A stretch of 64,000 nucleotides of DNA from Annona cherimola (GCA_030490835.1 CM059971.1:42642012-42706011), one strand, 5' to 3'; positions 1 through 12,551 are shown, numbered from the stretch's first letter. Numbers and translations: made by a program. The notes: generated by a model from the letters alone, not told the origin.

Positions 1-305
1 AATTAAACATAGCTAACCTACATATAAAGAATTTTACCTGTATTATTTTATCGATTTCCTCTACGGGTAGTGCATGCGTGGTTACATATTGGCAATTTAT
101 GATTAAATGATCATCATCAAAATCAAACTAAGTTATTGCCAAACTTTGTAAAATTTAATCCATACTTGTAACCACCTCATCCTCTTGCTCTCGTGACTCC
201 ATGCACATGTACCAGGTTCATAGAGGTAACCTGTCGGTTAGCTGCTTCTATTAACCTTGACAGAGCTGGTCTTCCTTGCCTTTGCAACGTTTGTACCTTA
301 TTTGG

Positions 306-347
306 ACAATTCGGGGTGATGTGCCCTACCTGATTATAAACATAACA
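306..347 (-). pseudogene. Gag zinc-knuckle remnant of element A
   Basis: On the minus strand a 14-codon stretch reads as a retroviral CCHC knuckle in which the second cysteine has become tyrosine (pattern C-x2-Y-x4-H-x4-C, beginning CYVYNQVGH). A similar knuckle (CxxCGxxGH) is normal in chromovirus Gag, where it binds RNA. The flanking codons are interrupted by stops, and no gag N-terminus is recognisable between this point and the primer-binding site. It is a dead fragment that mainly serves to classify the element. The same fragment occurs at 56169-56210. Confidence 0.6.
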
Positions 348-889
348 TCTTATACCAACTTTTATGGTATCATACCTATCATATCACATAGATATAGCTT
401 ATCATCTATTCACATAGATTTCATCTCATCTCATAGCTATCATCTCAATCACATAATTATCGTCTTGTCACGTAGACATATGATCTAATCTCATAAACAT
501 AGCTATCATATCACATGCATACATTTTATGCATTCAAAATCCTTATAGATAGTTATATCATCATAACTAATCATATCATGGTCATTATCAAAGCATCCAC
601 TCATAAAACAAAGTCTTAGCATCTTAACATGCCAATTCACACAATCGCAATCATGTGATATTATTCATCATCATAAAATTTACTACTATCATCATCATAT
701 ATCATGCATCCTATCATGATAATCACTGATGCATTCCTCAAAAAATCATGCATATCATATTTAATCATTACACTTAAACTTTTCCACGCCTATTTACCAG
801 TTCATGCTTTGATACCATTACTTGTGGTATCAGACCTATCCTTTCAACATCCTTTATTTTCTCCTTCTCCCGCCTATTTACCAATCCTT

Positions 890-901
890 GCTCTGATACC
901 A
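890..901 (-). other. Primer-binding site (initiator tRNA-Met) of element A
   Basis: On the minus strand the sequence TGGTATCAGAGC lies 5 nt downstream of the 5' LTR end at 907. It is complementary to the 3' end of plant initiator tRNA-Met, the usual primer for minus-strand DNA synthesis in copia and many gypsy elements. It fixes the element's orientation as minus. A second, one-mismatch copy lies at 806-817. Confidence 0.85.
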
Positions 902-906
902 TTGCT

Positions 907-3900
907 TGTAACGCCCCAGCCTGAGCGTCACAACCTTACCTCAAGATCGTTCGACTGGTAAACGTGATCAGGATTGTTGCCCTGTCACACGGCGGGTTTT
1001 AACGGATATTTATCCAAGTAAATATATTTCATAGAAGTTTAATTCCTCCTTATTTTCATCTCATGCATATCTGAGTCATTTCCATCCAATAATGTCATAA
1101 CTAGACATGATTTTCATAACATAATTCAAACAATCTCATAAATCAGATGTCACTGCATGTATCACCATAGATGTCAACACAAAACATCAAAGTATTTACA
1201 ATCATACGACATAAGTGTTTCATTAACATGAAACTTATAATGTCTTCCCATTTCTTCAATGGAAGACTCCTGCTCCTTTGCCTGGTCTCATCTTTCACCT
1301 GTCTATGGGTTTGGAAAATGAAAACATGAGTCGAAACTCAATAAGCAAGCTTATATTTTACAGGAAATTCATTTTGAAAGCATATTTATTTAAAGTCATT
1401 TTTCTCCCTTCAGTAGAGACACTTATCAAGTGAACAACTACCTATGGAGCAAAAATCTTTTCATAAATCATTCATACACATTTCATAAACACTTCATAAA
1501 CATTGGATGTGCAAATTCATCATTTCTATTGATGACGTTATCCATCATGTGACGGTACCCTAGCACGGGGAACCCTCTTTCATGACATGATCATTTCCAT
1601 CATTGGCGCTGGACCTTCCGACTTGGCAACGTCAAGGGGGACTCCTTGTCCACTACTACCTCGATTAGCCTACTTTATTTCCATTCTATGCATGACTTTT
1701 AGTCACCCGGGCATCATATACACCCTTACATATGGAACTTGTCATTCTCATGTAGAGAATTCTTTGCACCATCCCATTTTAAACACCATTTCAATGAAAC
1801 ATTGTATAAATTCATGTTTCATCACATTTCAAGCATAATTGCGAAACCATAAGCAATCATTTATTTCAACAGAAATAAACATTTCAATACTCATATAGAC
1901 AAGGAATGACCATCCTTAAACACCTTGTAATGAAAACCAAAATCATTTAGAAAGCTGCTTGCTTACCTCGCTTGCTTAGCTTTCCGTTTCGCTTATCCCT
2001 TTGCGTTTGCCTATACATATAAGAATGATATAACATTCATATATTTTCTTTGCTTGCATTCAACTCAGTTTTCCAACCCATTTTCATTAACATATATCAT
2101 TTATTTGACTTCACAAGTCATTATGCTCATATATAGCACATTTTGCACATATCATCAGCTAACACATAACATATATAACACCATAATTAGGGTATCCATT
2201 TCAATCACATTAAACTCATTCAATAATTATCATTTATAGTTTCCTTAACCTTACCTTGCCATTTTTCACTCCAGTTCCACAATACACATATCGGTGCTTG
2301 TTTTAAGCACCCATTATTGCCTTAAGCCTCATTAATTAATCTCAAATTTTGAGATTACATCATGACATTCTAAACAGAAATATATTCACAAAATTTATCA
2401 TATTTTCAGGAATTTTTGCACAAAACCAAATTTCATAGGTCATTTACCACTCATGCATGTCTATCCTTTCACATATAGCTATTTGACAACACATATATGA
2501 GGTCTTTCATAAAATTTCCCAAGTCAGAAATTTAATCCACATTTTAGCATGATAATTATACTTAATTACCACTTTACTTAGGGTATTTTTATGAAATTTA
2601 AATCCACTAATCATAGGTTTCCAAAACAGCAACTTTGGAACCCATTTTTCACCCGTTTAACGTGTCTTTTGACACATAACCCTAAGCAGTTTTATAAATC
2701 CAAATTTTCAGCAATTAATCAAAGTTTTCCTAACCAAAATTTAGGTTATTTAAATATATATAAATTTGGATCATTTATGCATAGGTTTCATATTTCTTTT
2801 TTATTTTTTTCTCCAACTATCCACATATGCAGAAATCAGGCGTACTGAAATCTGAAAATCTTGAATTAATATCAAATCAAGCAGTTTCGATCTGAAATTT
2901 CTACCATACCTAAATAACTACATTATTAGACAAAATAAATATTTTTAACACAAAAAATTAAGTATTTATATTTATTTTTATATTTTTATCTTGCTGGACA
3001 GCAGAATCCATTTTCAGATAGCCTGAATGACGTTAATTATGGGGTATATTTATACCAATAAAAACCTAATTTTTATTTTATTTTTGTAGTAATAAATATG
3101 TATTATATATCCTGTAAAATTTTCAGCTCATAATTATTTTTATAAAAATTATTAAAAATCCATTGGTACAGCTGATCCTGCCGCCTGTACAACCCCGTTC
3201 TGGTTAATTTTCTTGGATTTGTAATTTGTAACTGGCTTATCTTTTTAAGATAAAAATTGGGTAGTTACTTAATCACCCCATATTTATTCTTCAAAAAAAT
3301 CTTTATACTGAAATTCATCAATTTACTATTCCGTTCATATTTTAGTTTACAACATCATATAACTTCCAGATTTGAGGCATAAAATCAAAATAATCATATA
3401 CTTACTTGATTAAATGGGTAATCCCTCCTTTTCCCTTTTTGTTTCCATTTTTTTTTCTTCCTCCTTGCTGGTCTAGAGCTGGACGTGAGGGCTGCCTTGG
3501 GGTGCAAGTTTCAGCACTTTGAAAATTTCCAACATCTCATTTCCACATGACCGATTATCCTCCTTATAGAGCTGGAATGTTCAGCTATGGGCCCCACTTG
3601 TTGCTGCATTTTCCACAGCCATTGAATGCCTTCTTATCCTCTTATGTGCTGGTGAACTCATAGCCAAGTAAATTCACTTTTTACCATTTTTCAAAAATCC
3701 AAAAATCTGCTTTAATCAAAACCGTCCGCTTGTCCACAATTTCCCTTCTTTACTTAGCTCTTAAGCAACTTGTTACTTGCTCTCCAAGAAACCAAATTTC
3801 CATCATAATTAGCTTAATCCATTCCATTCATCTCATAGATTTCATAATTTTATTCCATCGTTTCAAATTTCATCTCAAACCGACATTTCTACATCAAGTT

Positions 3901-4379
3901 ATGACCACTTGAATTTATTTTTTGGATTTGGGATAAAATAATTAATTATCACCCTAATCCCATCATGATTCCCTTAATCCAACCCATTCATAAGATTGGG
4001 CCCACCGTCATAAGCTTACCTTTCAAATTTCATCAAAATCCGCCGTGTAGGCATCAAATTATGAAATTTCCATCATTTTTCACCTTAATTCCATAATTAC
4101 ACTTTAATCTCCATAAATTAAATCATAGTAATTAACATGATTATTCATGACACGTTTTCACCATTAAATCCTCATTAAGCCTCTTGGGTCATACCAACTC
4201 ACTTTGGGCTCTGGCGATTAAATTTGTAATCACCATTCCTAATTAAACCCTAATTGCAAAATAGCATTAAATCATAAAATCATCCATAAATCATTCAAAA
4301 TTTCCATTTAATTCACATATAGGTCACATGTACATATTCAATGCACACCATTGAGTCCTATATAGGTTGGGGTTTCACA
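907..4379 (-). repeat. 5' LTR of element A (LTR-A, about 3.47 kb)
   Basis: On the plus strand it runs from TGTAACGCCCC to GGGGTTTCACA; in its own sense it therefore begins TGTGAAACCCC and ends GGGGCGTTACA, giving TG...CA termini. The sequence abuts a tRNA-iMet primer-binding site, which identifies it as the 5' LTR. It matches 56770-60243 almost perfectly and the 3' LTR (41480-44435 plus 55229-55722) with several percent divergence. The short ORFs inside it carry no recognisable protein and look incidental. No target duplication is visible at 4380. Confidence 0.85.
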
Positions 4380-5239
4380 AATGTAGAGGAACCAAGCTAG
4401 GAAAAATGGAGTCCAAGATGATTCAATTTCAAGTAAGTATACCCCTTGATTATGGGTTGAAAATCATAACTGAAATTTTCTTAAATCTTATGTGATGTTG
4501 GTAATCATGATTATATGATGATTCATGATTAGATGAATTATACAAGTTGATTTATAAAGTTTAATCTGGGGATTAATCAACCCATATCATCTAATCTACA
4601 CTTATGTGTAGTAAATCTGAACTAGGAAAGACAAATATTGAAGAAACAGTAAATGAACGCATTTTATAATGAAAATTTGTGGGAAGACTCATGATGGGGT
4701 GATTAAGGAACGACCAAATTTTCAGCTCAAAATGATAAGCATGTTGGAAATTAAAAATCCAAGAAAATCAACCTGAACAGGGTTGAACGGGTGTCAGGAT
4801 CAGCTACACCAAATGATTTTTAATAATTTTAATGGGTATAAATATACCCCATAATTTACGTGACTCAGGCTGTCTGAAAAGGGATGCTGCTATCCAGTAG
4901 ATTAAAAATACCAAAATAAATATAAATGATAAATATTTCATGTTGGAAATATTTATTTTGATTTATTCATGTAGTTATTAAGGTATGTTAGAAATTTCAT
5001 ATCAAAACTACTTGATTTGATATTAATTCAAGATTTTGAGAATTCAGTATGCCTGAATTCAGCATTATGGACAGCTTAAGGAATCAATCTAGATAAATGT
5101 TAAATTTCAAGTTTTTGTGATGAATTTAACTTACAATGAGATATAAACAAGTATCATAAGTGATTATGAGGATTTAACCAATTAAAGGTGGGTTTAGAAA
5201 GGATGGAACTTAGGGTTACGTTTAAGACCCGATTTTCAT
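4380..5239 (+). repeat. Forward chromovirus LTR fragment (distal part of LTR-C)
   Basis: This stretch is collinear with the middle of the forward LTRs at 20484 and 26987, for example at the shared block ending CAAGTAAGTATAC. In the right-hand copy (60244-61103) it lies just after element A and appears to continue LTR-C, which breaks off at 41479. It ends abruptly at about 5240 where the next piece begins in the opposite orientation. No gene is present. Confidence 0.65.
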
Positions 5240-6195
5240 ATTTTGATGTTTTGGCATTTTGTGCCATAAAATTCATCCTAAATTAATGCCATTAACCACC
5301 CTTGTCATTTAGCTCACTTAATTACATATTTTGTAATTTTTAAAAATAAAAAATATCATGTAAATAGCCCATTTGGACATCCACTCCATGACACTTATTT
5401 CATGCTCTTTTGAGCTAATCCAATAACCTTTAAATCATGACATTAATCACTGGGTTTTATCATGTATTTTTTCAATTAAATTAATTCATAAAATCCATGT
5501 GTAATTACCTCCTTTCGACACCTCATTTATGCCATTAATCATATAATTATTCACCTTACTTTAACATAAACACAAGATTACATTTTTGGTGCAGAAAAAT
5601 CAATAATTATACACCCATTTTCATGCAAGCAATATCCCATCATCATTAGCTTAATCCAAGCCTCTCATTACATGGATCTCATAATTTTAACCGTTTGTTT
5701 CAAATTTCGTTTCAATCCGACTTTTCTAGCTCAAGTTATGATCATTTGAATCCAGCTTTGGATTTTGATGGTGATGATCAATTTTCATCCTAATTTCTTC
5801 ATTATTTTCATAATCCAACCTTTTCATATGATTAATCACAAATTTATGTACTTACCGTTCAATTTTCATCTTAATCCGCCTTCCTGGCGTCGAATTATGG
5901 ATTTTCTAGCAATTGCCACCTTTAATCCATAATTAGCCACATAACCTCCCTTAATTAACCCATAATATATGAGGTACTTATCCTCAATATAATCAAATTT
6001 CCTAATCCTCATTAAGCCTCTTTAATCACTTGACCCATATTGGCTTATATTCATCATTCATAACCACTTGCCCTACTTGCAATAAATCGTCAATATTGCA
6101 ATTGGAAATCATTCATAGTTCCACTAAATTATACTTCATTCATATTTATATGCCAATTGCATATAAATAAACCTTACTTGGGTCCGGATTTCACA
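5240..6195 (-). repeat. Reversed LTR-C terminal fragment
   Basis: About 956 bp match, in reverse complement and with several percent divergence, the first 0.95 kb of the forward LTR at 39820. The fragment ends at GGATTTCACA, a genuine LTR terminus (TGTGAAATCC in its own sense), directly against Athila gag at 6196. The other end is a break joined to a forward LTR piece, giving a head-to-head LTR junction. No gene is present. Confidence 0.75.
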
Positions 6196-6197
6196 AT

Positions 6198-7130
6198 CGA
6201 CCTAGTCGAAGGGCCGTCAATTTAGCCGCTGGTGGCCGATTCATGCGACTCACTGACGAGGAGGCTCTCAAACTCCTCGATGACTTAGCTCTTTATGATT
6301 CTCAGTACGGCGATGTCTGAGGAACCTCTCGGCAAGAAAATGTATACGATATCGAATCCATACATGCTATACATGATAAACTTGATAAAATTTTGCAGCA
6401 AAAGAAGCAGGAATCCACGGATCGGAATGCATCTTCTTTTGGAAAAATTTCATGTGAAACCTGTGGAACCTCACAATACACAATTGAATGTAGTTTTGCC
6501 ATTAAAGACACCGTAGGCGAGCAAGCCAATGCAATCAACAACCAGTATGATACTTGTGCATATAGTAACCCTTACTCTAATACTTACAACCCAGGATGGA
6601 GGAACCACCCCAATTTCTCTTGGGCAAACCAGTCAAACTCCCAAAATTATGCTCAAAATAATAAGCCACCTGGTTTCCTTAGAAAACCACTGAACCATCC
6701 TTCATATCAAACCCAACAAGCCTTACCCGCACCACCTCAAGCACAACCCACTGAGTTTATGCTCGAAAATATCATTCTAATGCTCAAGAAAAATGATGAA
6801 AGAATGGACCAAATGCAAACCCACATCAAGTTGCTTGACAATCAAATTGCTCAAAATGCCACCACCTCATCCCAAAGAAACCAGGGCAAACTCCCTAGCC
6901 AACCTGAAGTAAACCCTAGGGAGCAGGTGTAGGCGGTTACCTTGCGAAGTGGAAAGTAGCTCGACCCACCTCAAATGGTCACAGAAAAGGATGTCGAGCA
7001 GGAAAAGAAGCAAGAAGAGGAGCCACAACCAGGCCAGTAGTGGAGAAGCCATATGTACCACCACCTCCTTACCAGCCTCCACTCCCCTTCCCACAAAGGC
7101 AACGATAGGCTAAGCTCCAAGAGCAGTTCG
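6198..7130 (+). pseudogene. Athila gag C-terminal half (broken)
   Basis: The reading frame opens at 6198 without a start, because its N-terminal part is absent. It passes an in-frame TGA near 6318, then a helical segment, and then a CCHC-like knuckle (CETCG, with the histidine position altered, and IEC). A region rich in Asn, Pro and Tyr follows, including the Athila-typical YNPGWRNHPNFSW, and then a short coiled-coil-like stretch (ERMDQMQTHIKLLDNQI). The frame stops at 6930 with TAG, continues with TLRSGK, meets another TAG near 6958, and shifts frame near 7038. Gag would package element RNA, but this copy cannot make it. Confidence 0.85.
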
Positions 7131-7156
7131 AGAAGTTTGTTTCTACTCTCAAGAAC

Positions 7157-7783
7157 ATGTCAATCAATGTGCCTTTCATTGACATGCTTTCCCAAATGCC
7201 AGCTTATGTAAAATTTCTCAAGGACATGTTATCCAACAAAAGAAAACTCGAGGAGTACGGAACCATTTCACTCACTGAGGAGTGCAACGCTATTTTGCAG
7301 AACAAGTTACCTGAGAAGCTAAAGGACCCTGGAAGCTTCTCCATTCCATGTACTCTTGGGAATGTCCAAATCAGCAAAGCGCTATGTGATCTCAGAGCCA
7401 GTGTAAGTCTGATCCCACTCTCCATCTGTAAAAAGATGAACATGGGTGTTCCAAAACCAACGTCTATGTCTCTCCAACTGGCCGACCAATCAACCAAATT
7501 CCTAGTTGGTATTATTGAAGACGTACCCTTGAAAGTCGGCAAATTGTTCATCCTAGTCGACTTTGTAGTCCTCGACATGGAGGAGGATCGCCAAATCCCA
7601 ATCATTCTCGGACGACCTTTCTTAGCCACTGCTGGAGCCATCATAGACGTCAAGAATGGTCGACTCTCACTGACAGTTGGAGATGAAAAGGTCAAATTTA
7701 ATCTTTCTGAAGCAACAAAGCACCTATCAACCGATAACTCTTGCCTGCGGGTCGACGTCATCAACCCTTTGCCGATCGAATAA
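7157..7783 (+). pseudogene. Athila retroviral-type aspartic protease domain
   Basis: An open stretch of 208 codons contains the Athila protease fold: a gag-pol linker (FIDMLSQMPAYVKFLKDML), then SFSIPCTLGN, the active-site region CDLRASVSLIPLSI, and the flap and C-terminal hydrophobic block IILGRPFLATAGA. The family active site is D-[ST/L]-G-A; here the glycine is replaced by arginine (DLRAS), which should abolish activity. A CAG-to-TAG stop near 7108 separates it from gag. The right-hand copy at 63021-63647 carries the same replacement, so the change predates the duplication. Confidence 0.85.
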
Positions 7784-7867
7784 AAAGATGACCTGATAGA
7801 GGTATATTTCGTTCAAAGTGCAACTATTGAAAATGATAACCCTGAACTATTTGCTTGTGCAACTCTC

Positions 7868-9416
7868 TTGGATGGAAGTCCTTTTATCTCACCTGCTGCC
7901 GACTCATCTCCTGGGAAGCTGGATATAGACTTCAATTCTTTTCCCTCGACAAAAACAAAGGAAGAAGCACCAAAGGTAGAACTAAAACCTCCTCCTAAAA
8001 ATCTCAGGTATGCATTTCTTGGCCCAAACACTACTTATCTAGTCATAATCAATGCAAATCTTTCCGAATCCCAATCCGATGAACTATTAACTGTACTAAG
8101 AAGACATAGGAAGGCAATTGGCTACTGCATTAATGACCTACCTGGTATTAGTCCTTCTCTATGCTTGTACAGAATTCTAATGGAGGAAAATTGTAAGACA
8201 AGCATTGAACCTCAAAGGCGTCTGAATGCAAACATGAAAGAAGTGGTGAAAAAGAAAATTTTAAAACTTCTTCATGCCAGAATCATCTACCCTATTTCTG
8301 ATAGTAGTTGGGTAAGCCCAGTTCATGTGGTACCCAAGAAAGGCGGTATGACTGTCGTAAAAATGATAAAAATGAACTTATATCTACAAGGACAGTCACA
8401 GGTTGGCGAATGTGCATCGATTATCGTAAATTAAATATTGCCACCCGAAAGGATCATTTTTCTTTGCCTTTCATTGATCAAATTCTTGAACGACTTGCCA
8501 ATGACTCTTACTTTTGTTATTTGGATGGTTACTATGGCTACTTTCAGATTCCTATTCACCCACAGGATCAAGAGAAAACCACTTTCACCTGTCCATACGA
8601 CACTTTTGCATATAGACGCATGCCTTTCGGTCTTTGTAATGCACCTGCCACTTTTCAACGATGCATGATGGCCATACTTTCTGATTACATTGAACACATA
8701 ATGGACGTATTTATGGATGATTTTTCTGTTTATGGCACTACATTTGAATCATGTTTATCTAACATGTCTAAGGTTTTACAGAGATGCGAAGAAACCAACC
8801 TAGTTTTGAATTGGGAAAAATGTCATTTCATGGTACAGGAAGGAATTGTATTAGGGCATTTAGTTTCAAGCAGAGGTATTGAGGTTGACCGGGGAAAAAT
8901 AGAAGTCATTGAAAAACTACCGCCACCTAATTTGGTCAAAGGAATTCAGAGTTTCTTGGGACAAACCGGTTTCTATTGACGTTTCATTAAAAAAATTTCT
9001 AAAATTGCTAAGCCACTGACTAACTGCTAAATCAAGATGTAAAATTTAATTTTTCTGATGATTGTCTAAATTCATTTTGCAGGTTAAAAGAAGCTTTGAC
9101 CACTGCCCCAATTATATAGCCGCATGACTGGAGCCTACCATTTGAGATCATGTGCGGTGCAAGTGACCATGCGGTTGGGGCAGTTTTGGGTCAATGGAAG
9201 GACAACAAGCCAGTGGTGATCTATTATGCAAGCAAAATCATAGATGACGCTCAAGTCAACTATGCAACCACTAAAAAGGAATTACTAGCTGTTGTATTTA
9301 CTTTTGATAAATTTTGTTCTTATCTTGTAGGGTCAAAGGTGATTGTCTACACGGACCACGCAACCATTCGCTATCTAATTGCCAAGAAAGTTGCTAAACC
9401 AAGGTTGATTCGCTGA
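7868..9416 (+). pseudogene. Athila reverse transcriptase and RNase H (frameshifted)
   Basis: RT motifs run in order: SPVHVVPKKGG, WRMCIDYRKLN, the DHFSLPFID block, MPFGLCNAPATFQRCM, the catalytic FMDDFSVYG near 8710-8740, and GHLVSSRGIEVD. The frame changes near 8362, where one A appears to be missing from an A run, and again after 8979. RNase H (about 9140-9416) reads [27 protein letters not shown] and [11 protein letters not shown]. The usual CDASD catalytic aspartate is glycine here. These domains would copy RNA into cDNA and remove the RNA template; this copy is not functional. Confidence 0.9.
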
Positions 9417-9472
9417 ATTTTCTATTACAAGAATTTGACCTTGAAATCCGAGACAAGAAAGGCACAGAGAAT

Positions 9473-10600
9473 GTGGCAGCTGATCATCTGTCTAGACTAC
9501 TATCAACTGAGAAGATTGGTCTAACTAAAAATGAGCAGATTAACGAGGAATTTTCCGATGAATCCCTGCTTGCACTTAAGGAAGCATCAATGCCCTGGTA
9601 TGGAGACATTGTTAATTACTTTGTCTGTAAAGAAATTCCATCCAATTTCATCTATCAACAGAAAAAGAGATTCATGGCGGACGTGAAATACTACATATGA
9701 GAGGACCCATACCTTTACAAGAGATGCAGCGACGGTCTGATTTGCTAATGTGTACCAAACGAGGAAATCCAAAGCATTCTTTATCACTATCATTCTTCAC
9801 CATATGGTGGACACATGGGTCCCACCAAAACTGCAGCAAAAGTCTTACAATCAGGTTTCTTCTGGCCCACTTTGTTCAAAGATGCTCGATCTTTTACACT
9901 AACCTGTGACAAGTGCCAAAGGACAGGAAACATTTCAAAGCAAAACGAGATGCCACTCACAAACATTCTCGAGGTCAAACCGTTCGATGTCTGGGGCATG
10001 GATTTCATAGGACCTTTCCCATCCTCATTCAACAACCAGTACATACTTCTTGCGGTTGATTACGTAACTAGATGGGTGGAGGCGATTGCTTCTCCAACAA
10101 ATGACTTAAGGGTGGTCGCTAAATTCTTAAAACATAATATTTTTACCAGATTTGGTGTACCATGAGCAATCATAAGTGACGGAGGAAGCCACTTCTGTAA
10201 CAAGCAAATGGAGCAACTGCTCAAGAAATATGGGGTCACACATAAAATCGCCACCCCATACCACCCACAAACAAGTGGTTAGGCTAAAATCTCGAACCGT
10301 GAGATTAAACACATACTTGAGAAGACGGTGTCCCAATCACGACGAGATTGGTCAAGGCAACTCGATGATGCTCTTTGAGCATACCGCACTGCATTCAAGA
10401 CTCCGATCGGAACAACACGTTTCCAACTAGTTTATGAAAAATCATGCCACTTGCCTGTAGAGCTGGAGCACAAAGCATACTGGGCAATCAAATTTTTGAA
10501 TTTTGATATGAAATCTGCTGGAGAAAGGCGCCTACTACAGCTTGATGAACTCGAGAAAATTCAACTCGATGCCTATGAAAATTCAAAGATGTAAAGGAAA
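9473..10600 (+). pseudogene. Athila integrase (stop-ridden)
   Basis: The N-terminal HHCC zinc-binding region is seen as YHYHSSPYGGHMG and CDKCQRTGN (about 9790-9930). The catalytic core follows with WGMDFIGPF (first Asp), AIISDGGSHF (second Asp) and HPQTSG...SNREIKH (Glu). In-frame stops include a TGA for Trp near 9700, a TGA for Arg at 10165 and a TAG for Gln near 10280, all consistent with C-to-T decay. The C-terminal part continues to about 10600 with FQLVYEKSCHLPVELEHKAYW. The DDE residues remain, but no continuous protein can be made. Confidence 0.88.
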
Positions 10601-10936
10601 AGATAAAATTTTGGCATGACAAACACATTCGATAGAAGGTAATCAAAGCTAATGAGCTGGTGCTACTTTTTTAATTCTCGTTTTAAATTATTTCCAGGAA
10701 AATTGAAGTCGAGGTGGTCGGGACCATTCAAAGTATTACAAGTGTTTCCTCATGGAGCTGTTGAAATCTAGAGTGAAAAGACGAGAGCATTCAAAGTCAA
10801 TGGGCAGCGCCTCAAACCCTACTTCACAGGGGATCACATTCCAATAGGAGTCATCCACTCCTTTTGCGAAACCACGCCACTCAACTAAAAATCTGCAGTC
10901 AAGCTGATGACTTTAAACCAAGCACTTCTTGGGAGG
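10601..10936 (+). other. Athila interior after integrase
   Basis: No ORF of note is present. The sequence is the decayed end of Athila pol and ends at the conserved TTCTTGGGAGG, which resumes at 12552 as CAACCC on the far side of the solo LTR. That continuity shows where the host element was split. Confidence 0.6.
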
Positions 10937-12546
10937 TGTAACGCCCCATTCCTAGAAATACTCAATAACTAGTCGATGGGTGCTACACAATTTAAGAAAA
11001 ATTTGGCAGCATCTCCCCATAATATACAAGGGGTAATATGGAATACATGACCTGATATTCATAAACATTTTAATCTGTAACATTCAATCCTATATTTATA
11101 TACTTGCATCTTCATATAATAAGGACATTCATATAGAAGGAAAATCATTAAATATTACCCTTACACATCAAGGAAATATAATGATGATGCATATGTGCAT
11201 CCACAGGGATTATAATCCAATCTGAAATACCAAATACATTATAATTGTCAAAGTGAATCCGCCTAAGTAATTGTCTACATATATAATTATCAAAAAGAGC
11301 GCAATTTAAAAGAACTGAAGTTTAAATATTGTGCTATGGTCTCTCATATTTGATCTTCAACTTGTCCCATCTTGAAGTTCCCCACCTGGCCTGTGATCTA
11401 AAGGCACAATAACAAACGATATGAGTCTAAATAGACCCAGCAAGTAGATAGTGGTTAGCACAAAGTGGATATAAGTATAATGATGGAAGCTCATCTAGTG
11501 ATGAAGCTAACACATATGGGTCCAATACCCACTCCCAAGATCGTATGCATATAACCACGTATAAATAGAATAACACAACCAATCATCTACTCATGTCCAT
11601 CAAGGGCCATCAACAACCCTCTCCTCATGTCAATCAGGGGCCATGAACAACCCTTTTACAACCAACCATTTGAAATAACACATCATACATAACAGACAAG
11701 GAAACATGTTGCAAACCGCACATACAACATCAACAAAATTTAAATCAACATATAAATCTGTCACACAAGCATTTTGTCAAACACATGATAGGCGCGAAAT
11801 GAAAGAACCTTCAATTCATACCCTCGTTTGAGGCAAATCAATTCACGTCACATTTCAACAATATAAAAACTACTAAGAAGTCTTTTACATCATAGAAATC
11901 GTGCATTCAAAGCAAATTCCCCATGAACCCTAACTGTCACGAACCCTATGCCTCATACCATGAAGTTATCAGGCGCTACACATTCCCACCAGTCTCACAT
12001 CACGTTTAACATAAAATTTCATCACTAAATCAAGAAGGGGCGACATCTACTTACCTTAACCTTGATTTCTCCCAAAACAGCGACTCTAGATGTAGATTGC
12101 AAAGATTCAGAGCCTCGGAGCTTCCCGGGCTAGGATCTATGACCTTCCAGGAAGTTGGTATTTGAAACCGAGTGGAACAGAAAGAAGAGGAGGAGTGAAG
12201 AACCAGAAGAGGAGAAGAAGGGAGCACAGTCGGGCGCGAAATGGAAGAAATGAAACCCTAGAGCGCGGGCCGCCCATGTTAATCGAACCCCGTACCTACT
12301 CTGCGAAGGGGAAAAATAGTTATAGTGCTCGATAATGACACATTAATCATACACATTTAAATTAATACTCAGTGTGCTAAGATCATAATACATGCATATA
12401 TGCACTATATGTCCCCTAGATACCATATTAATATATGTTATGCATCCATTAATATCATAAACTCCTAGTGGCATGTTCGTAAGTTATCTCATAAATAGAG
12501 AAGGGTTATAATGAAAATAAAATAAAATAAATACCTGGTCCTTATA
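10937..12546 (-). repeat. Solo LTR (family F) inserted in Athila
   Basis: A 1610-bp block runs from TGTAACGCCCC to CCTTATA and is flanked by GGAGG on both sides (10932-10936 and 12547-12551), a 5-bp target duplication. Removing it restores the Athila text TTGGGAGGCAACCC. The terminus shared with LTR-A (TGTAACGCCCC) indicates a gypsy LTR on the minus strand, beginning TATAAGGACC in its own sense; this is probably TGTAAGGACC after one G-to-A change. It has no interior, so it is a product of LTR-LTR recombination. No coding capacity is seen. Confidence 0.85.
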
Positions 12547-12551
12547 GGAGG

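Larger units (their letters stand above)
1..4379 (-). mobile_element. Partial chromovirus-type LTR retrotransposon (element A, left copy)
   Basis: Read on the minus strand, this is a 5' LTR (4379 down to 907), a primer-binding site just after it (901-890), and about 0.9 kb of interior that runs off the window edge. The interior keeps a gag zinc-knuckle remnant, so this is a Ty3/gypsy element. The complete second copy at 41480-60243 shows that the interior of this element is only about 1 kb, so almost all of gag-pol has been lost and the element is non-autonomous. The 3' LTR of this copy would lie left of position 1. Confidence 0.8.
1..8136. repeat. Left copy of an 8.1-kb near-identical segmental duplication
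   Basis: This stretch recurs at 55864-64000 in the same orientation, with an offset of 55863 that becomes 55864 after a small indel near 1581. I noticed about six differences: 269 G/A, the indel near 1581, 1842 C/A, 3083 T/G, 4902 T/G and 7992 C/T. The similarity reaches both window edges, so the true extent is unknown. The copy holds chromovirus LTR and interior, two LTR fragments and the start of an Athila element. It may be a recent tandem or segmental duplication, or a false duplication in the assembly. Confidence 0.95.

Noticed and set aside
276..2848. Series of plus-strand ORFs of 60-85 codons within LTR-A and its interior (repeated at 56139-58712)
   Set aside because: They lie antisense in LTR and leader sequence, have low-complexity His/Ile/Ser composition and recur in every LTR copy. 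No protein family is recognisable.
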